Shown here: piece by piece, positions 5,941 through 13,954 of the stretch
Layout: each line of letters begins with the position of its first letter
Numbering within the stretch: position 1 is the stretch's first letter
NCBI GenBank assembly: GCA_017380955.1
Contig: JAFOCZ010000024.1
Span: forward strand, 1-16,227
Length of the DNA stretch: 16,227 bases
From: Alistipes sp.
GTDB lineage: Bacteria; Bacteroidota; Bacteroidia; Bacteroidales; Rikenellaceae
Reading direction: 5' to 3'
Translations under genes and position numbers: made by a program
The notes under the pieces: generated by a model
Told to the model about the DNA's origin: nothing
Databases searched by the model: none
What the model saw: the letters and a program-made list of their open reading frames with translations, nothing else

Positions 5941-7359
5941 TTAGTCGATATTAATGATAACATCTATAGCATCACGCAAGAAGTCGGGCTGCCACAATCC
6001 TGCTACGATAGCCACAACGAGGAGCACCGCTGCAGAGTATGACAAACGGCGATTTACGGCCGAGAGGTGCAACTCATCCTGGTTTACCTGATAGCCAAGA
6101 CGCAACGAGCGACGCCAGATTGAGTAGATAACAACGCACATAAGGATGAGCATCGCTGCGAGCAGCCACCAACTACCCACCGACACAATCTCGGAGAATA
6201 TCATAACCTCCGATACGAAGAGTGGTGATGGTGGGAATGCCAGCAACACCAACGTGCCGAGGATAAAGCCTATAGTACCCACACGGTTGATGTTCATATA
6301 GTTACCGATGCGGTTGATGCTGTAACTATCGTAGATATGGCGCATAATGCCCACCTGGAAGAACATAGAACTCTTAACAAGCGTGTGGCACATAACGTGG
6401 AACACCGCAGCCCACAACGCCACGCCACCGATACCCATACCTATGGCAACGATACCCATATTCTCTACGGTAGAGTACGACAAGAAGCGTTTGTAGTTGT
6501 TGGTACGGCGCAGGAACATAGCACCTACGGCCAACGACAACACGCCGATGAGAATCAACAAGTGACGTGCCCATACAAAGACCTCACCCGCTGCGGCATA
6601 CAACGAGTAGATGCGATAGATAGATACGAAACCTGCGTTTACAAGGGCTGTAGAGATAAACGCCGATGCAGGGGCTGGAGCAGCATAGTTAGCATCCACA
6701 CCCACGGTGTACAATGGGAAAATCTCCATCTTACAACTATAACCCACCACGATAAGCAGGAATGCCACCTTGAGGTATAGTGTATTACCCTCGGCAATAA
6801 CCTCCTTGAGCGATGCGTAGTCCAAAGCGCCGTGATGAGCAACCGTAGAGAGCAACAGGATGCCGAGGTATGCCATAGCAATACCCGTAGAGCATACGAA
6901 GATATACTTCCACGTAGCCTCCAGTGACTGCTTGAACTCGCGGTGGTAGATGATACCCGCCGAGCAGATAGTAGTAGCCTCGAGGAATACCCACGTCATA
7001 GCCACATTATCCGAGTAGTATACACAGGTGATGGCCAATGCCAGCAACATAAGGATTGTGTAGTAGGTGCGGTATGATGTTAGAGATACATTCTCAGCCT
7101 TGAGGTATGACGATGAGTGGAGGAGTGTGAAGCCCAGCACCGCAGTCATAAGGATGTGGAACACCACCGCAAGGGTGTCGGCACGGAAGATGTAGAGCAT
7201 AACGCTATCTACCCTACCAAAGCACAACAACAGAGTACAAGCAATAGCCTGCACTGCGAAGAACAAACCTGCGATAAGGTGTGTGGCACGCTCCGAGCGC
7301 ACGGCCAAAGGTGCTACAGCGAGCAAGAGCGATACTATGATATATATAAGCATTTCCAT
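5941..7359 (-). CDS. HyfF-like antiporter-type membrane subunit (NuoL/M/N family)
   Basis: This is a 472-residue polytopic membrane protein of the proton-translocating NuoL/M/N-Mrp superfamily, most like HyfF. Key channel residues are E127 in WVFLEATT, K210 in GYSCKME and K329 in HTLVKSSMFF. The TM8 lysine position is N241 (TALVNAGF), and an Asn also occurs there in HyfF as I remember it. The normally well-kept HxWLPDAH at the broken helix reads YTVGVDANYAAPAP, so His and the WLP core are lost, which is unusual. It sits four bases after the hyfE-like stop and four bases before the hyfG-like start, typical of an operon. A second ATG at 7353 is an alternative start. Confidence 0.93.
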   Translation of the reverse strand: MEMLIYIIVSLLLAVAPLAVRSERATHLIAGLFFAVQAIACTLLLCFGRVDSVMLYIFRADTLAVVFHILMTAVLGFTLLHSSSYLKAENVSLTSYRTYYTILMLLALAITCVYYSDNVAMTWVFLEATTICSAGIIYHREFKQSLEATWKYIFVCSTGIAMAYLGILLLSTVAHHGALDYASLKEVIAEGNTLYLKVAFLLIVVGYSCKMEIFPLYTVGVDANYAAPAPASAFISTALVNAGFVSIYRIYSLYAAAGEVFVWARHLLILIGVLSLAVGAMFLRRTNNYKRFLSYSTVENMGIVAIGMGIGGVALWAAVFHVMCHTLVKSSMFFQVGIMRHIYDSYSINRIGNYMNINRVGTIGFILGTLVLLAFPPSPLFVSEVMIFSEIVSVGSWWLLAAMLILMCVVIYSIWRRSLRLGYQVNQDELHLSAVNRRLSYSAAVLLVVAIVAGLWQPDFLRDAIDVIINID

Positions 7360-7363
7360 AGCG

Positions 7364-7990
7364 TTAGTCTTTAATAGAGGTTAGAGCATCGGTCTCGTCG
7401 GTATGAATCTCGTTGTCCATACGCTGGAGGAACATACCGAGGATTACGATAGAGACAAGGATATCGAGCATAATGGCGAGGTTGATGAGCAATGGGAACT
7501 CAACACCGATAGCCATCGAGAGCATAAACACGCCATTCTCAATAACGAGGAAGCCGATGAGGTGAGCGAAGATACGCTTACGCATAACGATGAGAATCAA
7601 TCCCGAGAGCAGAGCATAGAGCGCCACGCCAAAGAATATCATATCGGTGCGGTCGTCGGCCATATAGTATGTTATGGTACAACTTGCCACAAGCGCAATG
7701 ATAGACATCACCAATGCTCCGAACTGCGACGATGAGGAGTGTATGCGGTTAATCTTTGTGCGGTTGATGACATAGAGCAATATTGCCGGAATGACAATAG
7801 CCTTGAAGATAAGGGTCTCAACCACGATAAAGCCCATCTCCACAGGATGGAACGAGTGCATACGCGCTATGGCGATGCCAAAGAGCAACAAGCCCTGGAT
7901 AGCAAGTATCGAGGTTTGGTTACGGAAACGGTCTGCTATCGAGAGATAGATGAGCGTCAGAACGTAGAGGATTATTAATGATAGTATCAT
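7364..7990 (-). CDS. HyfE-like membrane subunit (NuoK-like)
   Basis: This is a 208-residue, almost wholly hydrophobic protein with about seven predicted membrane segments, opening MILSLIILYVLTLIYLSI. The segment VVETLIFKAIVIPAILLYVI (about 56-75) and the later LIGFLVIENGVFMLSMAIG with its membrane-embedded glutamate are typical of HyfE and its NuoK-like half. Length is normal for HyfE (about 210-220). It links the NuoH-like and antiporter subunits in the membrane arm. Spacing is 7 bp after the hyfC-like gene and 4 bp before the hyfF-like gene. The tail is polar and acidic (NEIHTDETDALTSIKD). The frame is intact. Confidence 0.92.
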   Translation of the reverse strand: MILSLIILYVLTLIYLSIADRFRNQTSILAIQGLLLFGIAIARMHSFHPVEMGFIVVETLIFKAIVIPAILLYVINRTKINRIHSSSSQFGALVMSIIALVASCTITYYMADDRTDMIFFGVALYALLSGLILIVMRKRIFAHLIGFLVIENGVFMLSMAIGVEFPLLINLAIMLDILVSIVILGMFLQRMDNEIHTDETDALTSIKD

Positions 7991-7997
7991 ATCTCGA

Positions 7998-8915
7998 TTA
8001 TATTTCTATGTTTTGGATTAGCAAGAAACCTGTCAAAAGCACAAGTGCCGACATCGCCACGATGGTGAGGATGAAGGTGATGTTTCGCGACAACTTGTTA
8101 CGAGCGCGCAACGACTCAACAACACCCACCGAAACACCAGTGATGAGGATTGCCAAAGGCGCAGCAAACCACCAATGGAACGACACCGCAACGGCGATGG
8201 CATTGGCAGCGATAACCGCGAAGATACTATTCTTGAGCCATCCTGCGATGTGGATAAATGCCATATCCACACCCGAGTAGTCGAGACACATAACCTCGTG
8301 AATCATCGTCAACTCGAGGTGGGTCTTTGGGTCATCCACGGGTACACGGCCACCCTCGATAATCATAATGATAACGAAGACATATGCCACAAGGAACAGC
8401 ACCACTGAGAGGTTCATATTCAGTTCCTGAGCCATAGAGAAGATATCGGCAAAGGATGAGTAACCACAGAAGAGCGCCAACGTAGCCAAGCCCATCATCA
8501 ACGCTGGCTCTACCAAAGCCCCATAGAGAGCCTCACGCGCAGCACCCATACCCTCGAACGAACTACCTGTGTCCAAAGCAGCAAGGACGATAGCCACACG
8601 CGACAATGCCAAAAGATAGGCAACCAGGATGATATCGCCGTGGAACGAGAGCACAGGCTCCAAATCGGCAACAGGGATAAAGAGGAATGCCAGCATCGTA
8701 GCACCGAGATATACGGCAGGTGCGATGCGGAACAAAGCGGTAGTTGTTGTAGAGTATACCGCACCCTTACGCAACTGCAACCCTACGTTATAGATATGCT
8801 GGAAGAAGCGGATACCCTTTCTTCCGGCGAGCAATGCTCGTGTACGGTTGATTACGCCCGTGATAGAGAGCGCAACGGCAACCATTAGCAATGTATTTAG
8901 AAGTTTTACTAACAT
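7998..8915 (-). CDS. HyfC-like membrane subunit (NuoH family)
   Basis: This is a 305-residue membrane protein of the NuoH/HyfC/HycD family, the anchor that joins the peripheral subunits to the antiporter arm. Diagnostic motifs are GRKGIRFFQHIYNVGLQLRK (31-50), EGMGAAREALYGALVEPAL (121-139) and GGRVPVDDPKTHLELTMIHE (188-207). The acidic and charged residues of the NuoH loop (E187, R190, D194, E201, E207) are kept. About eight membrane helices are expected. The ATG at 8915 follows the hyfB-like stop by 17 bp. It lacks nothing I would expect for the family, so the membrane arm seems intact even though the catalytic arm is not. Confidence 0.94.
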   Translation of the reverse strand: MLVKLLNTLLMVAVALSITGVINRTRALLAGRKGIRFFQHIYNVGLQLRKGAVYSTTTTALFRIAPAVYLGATMLAFLFIPVADLEPVLSFHGDIILVAYLLALSRVAIVLAALDTGSSFEGMGAAREALYGALVEPALMMGLATLALFCGYSSFADIFSMAQELNMNLSVVLFLVAYVFVIIMIIEGGRVPVDDPKTHLELTMIHEVMCLDYSGVDMAFIHIAGWLKNSIFAVIAANAIAVAVSFHWWFAAPLAILITGVSVGVVESLRARNKLSRNITFILTIVAMSALVLLTGFLLIQNIEI

Positions 8916-8932
8916 AATTCTTTAAGTTGGGA

Positions 8933-10921
8933 TTAGAGAATACCTACAATTGTAAGGATGAGCACCACAACGAAGAATGCAAGGGCAAAGGTGATGTAGT
9001 TGTTCACACGACCTGTGCGCAGACGCATAACCCAATTGTTGATGCGGTGCATCATCTTCACCCACCACATACCAAACAACGAGTCCACCTTATCCTTATG
9101 CTCGATGCGATAGTTGTGTGGCGATGGGAATATCTCCGACTTATCAACCGCACGACCATCCACAGCATTCTTCATAAGAGGCTTGCCAATGCTCTCCAAG
9201 CCCTCCGAGAATGACTCTCCGGTGTACTGCATACGGATATTTGGAGCGGTGAAGCCACAACCCCACGTTGGGCCATACTCAATCTTGCGGTTGCTCTGCA
9301 ACTTATGCTTCAGGACAAAGAGCAACAACACCATAGCAACAAGCACCCACGCAACAGCACTAACCGACTGAAGCGTTGGGGCGAAGTGGTTGACAGCAAT
9401 GGAGTTATCCGCTCCCGAGATAGCCTCGGCAACAATGGCGATAGGACGAATGGCATACTGTGGGAACATACCGATGAAGAGTATCAGCACGGCAGGTATT
9501 GCCATAGCGGCAATACGAAGGTTGTCCACCTCTGTAGACTCGGCAACGTGGTGTGAGCGTGGCGAGCCGAGGAACACAACGCCATAGAGTTTTGTGAAGG
9601 CTATGACGACGATACCTCCGATGAGCGACAAGGCGATGATACCTGCTATAGAGTACAACACCTCGTGACCATCGCTAACGCCGTTGAACATACCGATGTA
9701 AATCAGCAACTCCGACACAAAGCCATTCAACGGTGGCAATGCGCAGATGGCAACCGTAGCGAAGAGCATCAGGATAGCCGTCACGGGCATATGCTTTGCA
9801 AGACCACCCATCTGGTTCATCGTTGTAGTGTGCATCATAGAGTAGATGTTACCAGCACTGAAGAAGAGCATACTCTTGAACAACGAGTGGTTGACGGTGT
9901 GCAGCAACGCACCACACAAGCCACACATACCGATAAGGTTGCTACCTGCTGCGTGACCCACAGCCGCAATACCCAAACCGATGAGGATAACACCGATGTT
10001 CTCGATACTTGAGTATGCCAACAGACGCTTCACGTCGTTCTGCATAGCCGCAAAGATAACGCCCCACAAACCTGTTACGATACCCGACAACAGAACTATC
10101 AAACCTACGTCGTAGAGCAACTCTGTGTTGTTATCGATAGCCTGCATAAGACGCATAATGCCGTAGACACCCGTCTTAATCATCACACCCGACATAATAG
10201 CCGAGACGTGGGATGGTGCTGCAGGGTGCGCCTCAGGCAACCATATGTGCATAGGGAAGATACCCGCCTTCATACCGAAACCTATGAAGAGGATAACGAA
10301 CAGTGGCAATGGCGCCTGCATCTTGAAGTAGTCCTGGATAGCCGCGAAGTTTGCCGAGCCTGTAACGTTGTACAACAACACAAAACCAACCACCAGGAAC
10401 ATAAAGCCTATGTGCATCATAACCAAGTAGTTGAGTGCTGCGCGACGTGTAGTGAGGCGGTCAGCCTCGAACAGGATGAGGATGAACGATGCGATGGTCA
10501 TAAGTTCCCACGAGAAGAGGAACGAGAAACCACCACTCGACATCACCACCAACATCATCGACACCACCAAAAGCACAAGGGCTGTGTAGTGCAACGAGAA
10601 GTGCGCAGGGGAGAAGCGCTGCATATATCCCGCAACATAGCCCCTCGAGTAGAGCACTGTGGCAATGGCTGCGATGGATATAATCAACAAAAAGAGCGAC
10701 GACAACTTATCGACCACAAAACTCTCAGCGCCAAACATCGACGTTGAGAACGAGGCGATAGTCACCGTGCCATCCGCGAATGCCTTGACTACCAAAGTCA
10801 AAGCAGCAATAGCAGTAGCCGCTATAGTGGCTGTTGCAACCCACACCTTATAGCGCAATGGTGTGAGGAAAATAGCCACTATGACAACTAATGCTGCCAA
10901 CAAAGTGTACAAATACATCAT
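8933..10921 (-). CDS. HyfB-like antiporter-type membrane subunit (NuoL/M family)
   Basis: This 662-residue polytopic subunit has all the channel residues of proton-pumping NuoL/M proteins: E139 (FLFSWELMT, TM5), K218 (GFGMKAG, TM7), K249 (SGVMIKTGVYG, TM8) and K349 (HSLFKSMLFF). It also has the canonical HIWLPEAHPAAPSHVSA stretch (225-241). The long C-terminal part, with YGPTWGCGF (549-557) and a final membrane helix, is typical of HyfB/HycC. It is first of the six complex genes and starts only 14 bp after the rsmE stop. Two ATG codons stand in tandem (10921 and 10918). The intact residues argue that ion translocation remains under selection. Confidence 0.95.
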   Translation of the reverse strand: MMYLYTLLAALVVIVAIFLTPLRYKVWVATATIAATAIAALTLVVKAFADGTVTIASFSTSMFGAESFVVDKLSSLFLLIISIAAIATVLYSRGYVAGYMQRFSPAHFSLHYTALVLLVVSMMLVVMSSGGFSFLFSWELMTIASFILILFEADRLTTRRAALNYLVMMHIGFMFLVVGFVLLYNVTGSANFAAIQDYFKMQAPLPLFVILFIGFGMKAGIFPMHIWLPEAHPAAPSHVSAIMSGVMIKTGVYGIMRLMQAIDNNTELLYDVGLIVLLSGIVTGLWGVIFAAMQNDVKRLLAYSSIENIGVILIGLGIAAVGHAAGSNLIGMCGLCGALLHTVNHSLFKSMLFFSAGNIYSMMHTTTMNQMGGLAKHMPVTAILMLFATVAICALPPLNGFVSELLIYIGMFNGVSDGHEVLYSIAGIIALSLIGGIVVIAFTKLYGVVFLGSPRSHHVAESTEVDNLRIAAMAIPAVLILFIGMFPQYAIRPIAIVAEAISGADNSIAVNHFAPTLQSVSAVAWVLVAMVLLLFVLKHKLQSNRKIEYGPTWGCGFTAPNIRMQYTGESFSEGLESIGKPLMKNAVDGRAVDKSEIFPSPHNYRIEHKDKVDSLFGMWWVKMMHRINNWVMRLRTGRVNNYITFALAFFVVVLILTIVGIL

Positions 10922-10935
10922 CTATTTATTTTGAG

Positions 10936-11646
10936 TTATAACTTGTTTATGGTCGACGTAACAACCGTAGCCACCACCGCAGCGGTCTCGGTGCGCAGAC
11001 GCTCCTTACCCAGCGATATGGCCTTAAATCCATTTTCAAGTGCAAAGTTAATCTCTTCTTCCGAAAAATCGCCCTCTGGACCTATTAAAATTAGGGTATC
11101 AGCGCCTTTTTTTAGCAATTTTCCTAAATACTCCCTCTCGCCCATAGCATCGTTGCAGTGTGCGATAAACTTATCACCCTCGAACGGCAACGACACAACA
11201 TCCCTGAAACGAGTCATAGGATGGAGCGTTGGGTGATAAGCCTTTAGCGACTGTTTTACCGCCGAGGTGATGACCTTCTCCTCGCGCTCATCCTTAATCT
11301 GACGACGCTCGCTGTGGTCGCATTCGAGCGGATAGACCTCCGTGATGCCCACTTCGGTGGCTTTTTCCAAAAACCACTCGAAACGATCTATATTTTTTGT
11401 GGGGGCTACACCCATCACCAGTCGGTACGACATTTTCTCGTATTCGGGGATGGTCTCAACGACCTCCACAGTGCAGTGTTTAGCATTGTCATTCAACACT
11501 TTACAACGATACATATTACCCTTTCCATCGGTAATATGCAGTTCATCGCCTACGCGCATACGAAGCACTCTAACGCAGTGTTTCGACTCCTCCTCCGACA
11601 AAGTGTACTCGGGAAGTGTAATTTCTGGAGCATAAAAAAGTTGCAT
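10936..11646 (-). CDS. rsmE: 16S rRNA (uracil(1498)-N(3))-methyltransferase
   Basis: This 236-residue SPOUT-class enzyme methylates N3 of U1498 of 16S rRNA in the small subunit, using SAM. Signatures are SKHCVRVLRMRVGDEL near the N-terminus, TKNIDRFEWFLEKATEVGI (about 85-103), an A-x-KQSLKAYHP segment, GPEGDFSEEE (189-198) and SLGKERLRTETA, which forms part of the C-terminal knot. I start at the ATG at 11646; the frame can be extended two codons to a TTG. It is the promoter-proximal gene of the minus-strand train, with only 14 bp to the hyfB-like gene, so the complex may share its transcript. Confidence 0.96.
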   Translation of the reverse strand: MQLFYAPEITLPEYTLSEEESKHCVRVLRMRVGDELHITDGKGNMYRCKVLNDNAKHCTVEVVETIPEYEKMSYRLVMGVAPTKNIDRFEWFLEKATEVGITEVYPLECDHSERRQIKDEREEKVITSAVKQSLKAYHPTLHPMTRFRDVVSLPFEGDKFIAHCNDAMGEREYLGKLLKKGADTLILIGPEGDFSEEEINFALENGFKAISLGKERLRTETAAVVATVVTSTINKL

Positions 11647-11660
11647 TGCCAATAATTTTT

Positions 11661-11678
11661 TTAACTTTGCAAAGTTAA
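11661..11678. promoter_or_regulatory. Perfect 18-bp palindrome forming back-to-back -7 boxes of a divergent promoter
   Basis: TTAACTTTGCAAAGTTAA is its own reverse complement. It contains TAACTTTG, a TAnnTTTG -7 box, on the plus strand (11662-11669) and again on the minus strand (11670-11677), the two abutting directly. The plus box has a TTG at 11641-11643 after an 18-base gap, inside the rsmE start region. I do not see a good TTG for the minus box. Expected leaders are about 19 bases to the M3 peptidase ATG (11695) and about 17 to the rsmE ATG (11646). The site may serve divergent transcription, possibly in competition, or bind a dimeric regulator. Confidence 0.7.
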
Positions 11679-11694
11679 TTAAAAAATATTATAG

Positions 11695-13914
11695 ATGAAA
11701 CGACTTTTTCTATTATCGTCATTAATGTTTGCTATGACTATGAATCTATCGTGTGGTAGCCAAACCATTAACGAGGAGGCTAACCCTCTTCTCGAGGAGT
11801 GGACAACCGAGTTCGGCGTCCCTCCATTCGACAAAATTCGCACCGAGCACTTCGAACCAGCGTTCATCGAGGCTATGAAGATGCACAACGACGAGATTGC
11901 CGCTATCGTAAACTCCGAGGAGGAGCCTACGTTTGAGAACACCATCGTGGCGATGGACAACGCAGGTATCACACTCTCGCAGATTAACCTCATCTTCGGT
12001 ATGCTCTCGTCATCGGACCTCAACGCCGAGATGCAGGAGGTGCAGAACAAGATTATCCCTCGTGTTGAGGAGCACTTCAACACCATTATGCTCAACGAGG
12101 GTCTCTTTGACCGTGTTAAGGTTGTCTACGACAAGCGCAATAGCCTCAACCTCGACGAGGTGCAGATGCGTCTTGTGGAGAAGACCTACAACGAGTTTGT
12201 GCGCTCGGGTGCTCTGCTCGAGGGCGATGCCAAGGAGCGTCTCACACAGATTAACGCCGAGTTGTCGGAACTCTCTATTCGCTTTGGCAACAACCTCCTC
12301 ACCGAGAATGGCAGTTTCCAACTCGTCCTCGACGAGCAGCAGGTGGCAGACCTTCCTGAGGGTGTTCGCAACCAGGCTCGTGAGAGCGCAAAGGCTGCTG
12401 GCGTAGAGGGTTATGTCTTCACTTTGGACAAGCCAAGTATGCTTCCTTTCCTCACCTACTCCAAGAATCGTGACCTCCGTCGTGAGTTGTACAACGGATA
12501 TCTTATGCGTGGTAACAACGACAACGAGTTTGACAACAAGCAGTTGGCAGAGGATATGGCGCGTTTGCGCGTGGAGAAGGCAAACTTGCTCGGCTTCAAG
12601 TCATACTCTCACTATGTTACTGCCGACCAGATGGCGGGTAACCCTGAGGCTGTATACGGACTCCTGGAGGAGATTTTCGAGCCTGCTGTGGAGTCTGCAA
12701 AGCGCGAGTTGGAAGATATGAAGGAGATTTTCGAGAAGGACCACCCAGGTGAGACCTTCGAGAAGTCGGATTGGTGGTACTATGCCGAGCAGGTACGTCA
12801 GAAGAAGTATCAACTCGACGAGGAGGCTATTCGCCAGTACCTCTCGTTGGACAACGTATGTCGCGGTATGTTCTACCTTGCAAACCGCCTCTATGGCGTT
12901 ACCTTCCGCCCTATCGCCGCTCCTCGCTACCATAAGGAGTGCACCGTATACCAGGTTCTCGACCACGACCAGTCGCACGTAGGTGTGCTCTACATCGACC
13001 CATACCCTCGTAAGGAGAAGAGTGGTGGTGCGTGGTGTGGTAACTTCACCGAGCAGCGCTATGTGGATGGCCAGCGTAAGGCACCTGTATTGGGTATCGT
13101 ATGTAACTTCACACCTCCTGTGGGTGACACACCATCGTTGCTCTCGTTCGACGAGGCGGAGACTATGTTCCACGAGTTTGGTCACGCATTGCACTTCCTC
13201 TTTGCCGATGTTCGCTATCGTGGTCTCACGGATGTTGAGGGTGACTTTGTGGAGTTGCCATCACAGATTATGGAGAACTGGGCATTCGAGCCAGAGATTA
13301 TGAAGGAGTATGCTACACACTACCGCACCGGTGAGGTGATTCCTGACAAGCACATCGCAAAGATTCAGAATGCAGCGTTGTTCAACCAGGGCTTCACAAC
13401 TACCGAGTTGGCAGCAGCAGCACTCATCGATATGGATATCCACACCCTTGAGAACTATACCGATATGGACATCAACGACTTCGAGCAGTATAACCTCGCT
13501 ACACGTCGTGGTCTTATCCCAGAGATAGCACCTCGCTACCGCTACACATACTTCGCACATATCTTCAACGGCGGTTACTCTTCGGGCTACTACTTCTACC
13601 TATGGGCTGAGGTACTCGACAAGGATGCCTTTGCGGCGTTCAAGGAGAGCCACGACATCTGCGACAAGACTTTGGCACACAGTTTCCGTTACGACCTCCT
13701 GGCACAGGGTGGTCAGCGCGCAGGTATGGATATGTACCGCAAGTTCCGCGGCGCAGACCCTGATAAGACTGCTATGCTCAAGGCTCGTGGCTTGTGGACA
13801 GAGCCTGTGGTGGAGACCGAGGAGATTATGGAGGAGCCAGCATTGGATGCTGAGAGAGAAAACCTCCCTGGTCGTCCTGTGATGATAGAGCCAAAGGTTC
13901 CTATCAAGCGATAA
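11695..13914 (+). CDS. M3 family zinc peptidase, Dcp-like, probable lipoprotein (first of a tandem pair)
   Basis: This 739-residue peptidase of the dipeptidyl carboxypeptidase/thimet oligopeptidase family should cleave short peptides, probably in the periplasm. The zinc site is HEFGHALH with H493, E494 and H497. The third ligand is E520 in DFVELPSQIMENW, 27 residues after the first His, where E. coli Dcp has 29. A substrate-side HIFNGGYSSGYYFYLWAEVL block is near the C-terminus. The N-terminus MKRLFLLSSLMFAMTMNLSC is a signal-like helix ending at C20, an imperfect lipobox (N at -3). A C-terminal extension of about 35 residues, rich in Glu and Pro, is absent from the next gene's product. Forty bases separate the two genes. 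It is read from the palindromic promoter. Confidence 0.95.
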   Translation: MKRLFLLSSLMFAMTMNLSCGSQTINEEANPLLEEWTTEFGVPPFDKIRTEHFEPAFIEAMKMHNDEIAAIVNSEEEPTFENTIVAMDNAGITLSQINLIFGMLSSSDLNAEMQEVQNKIIPRVEEHFNTIMLNEGLFDRVKVVYDKRNSLNLDEVQMRLVEKTYNEFVRSGALLEGDAKERLTQINAELSELSIRFGNNLLTENGSFQLVLDEQQVADLPEGVRNQARESAKAAGVEGYVFTLDKPSMLPFLTYSKNRDLRRELYNGYLMRGNNDNEFDNKQLAEDMARLRVEKANLLGFKSYSHYVTADQMAGNPEAVYGLLEEIFEPAVESAKRELEDMKEIFEKDHPGETFEKSDWWYYAEQVRQKKYQLDEEAIRQYLSLDNVCRGMFYLANRLYGVTFRPIAAPRYHKECTVYQVLDHDQSHVGVLYIDPYPRKEKSGGAWCGNFTEQRYVDGQRKAPVLGIVCNFTPPVGDTPSLLSFDEAETMFHEFGHALHFLFADVRYRGLTDVEGDFVELPSQIMENWAFEPEIMKEYATHYRTGEVIPDKHIAKIQNAALFNQGFTTTELAAAALIDMDIHTLENYTDMDINDFEQYNLATRRGLIPEIAPRYRYTYFAHIFNGGYSSGYYFYLWAEVLDKDAFAAFKESHDICDKTLAHSFRYDLLAQGGQRAGMDMYRKFRGADPDKTAMLKARGLWTEPVVETEEIMEEPALDAERENLPGRPVMIEPKVPIKR

Positions 13915-13916
13915 CC

Positions 13917-13934
13917 CAACAACGATAATTGTTG
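13917..13934. other. Small hairpin between the tandem peptidase genes
   Basis: CAACAA (13917-13922) and TTGTTG (13929-13934) form a 6-bp perfect inverted repeat around a 6-base loop, just after the first peptidase stop and 20 bases before the next ATG. The stem is weak and no T-run follows, so it is not a terminator. It could slow processing or shape translation initiation of the second gene, or be chance. No TAnnTTTG box is seen in this 40-bp gap, so the pair is probably co-transcribed. Confidence 0.4.
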
Positions 13935-13954
13935 AAACCATTAAATAATTATTT

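Noticed and set aside
4425..5963. Start of the hyfG-like gene at 5963
   Set aside because: It would overlap the hyfF-like gene by 23 bases and add nine non-conserved residues; the ATG at 5936 sits four bases after that gene's stop.
3560..10921. An active hydrogenase-4 or formate hydrogenlyase complex
   Set aside because: All Ni-Fe ligands and most Fe-S ligands are absent, and no formate dehydrogenase or hyp maturation gene is in the window.
3560..10921. A respiratory complex I (Nuo) operon
   Set aside because: The large subunit is a NuoC-NuoD fusion with hydrogenase-type GPIHAGIIEPG, and the membrane subunits match HyfB/C/E/F. NuoA, NuoJ and a NuoN-like third antiporter subunit are missing.
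11679..12095. Minus-strand 138-residue open frame across the peptidase start
   Set aside because: It runs antisense through the signal peptide and coding start of the peptidase and resembles no known protein.
12601..13194. Long minus-strand open frame inside the first M3 peptidase gene, and similar plus-strand frames inside the hyf-like genes
   Set aside because: They are shadows of strongly coding opposite-strand genes, with low-complexity His/Arg/Ser-rich translations and no family motifs.
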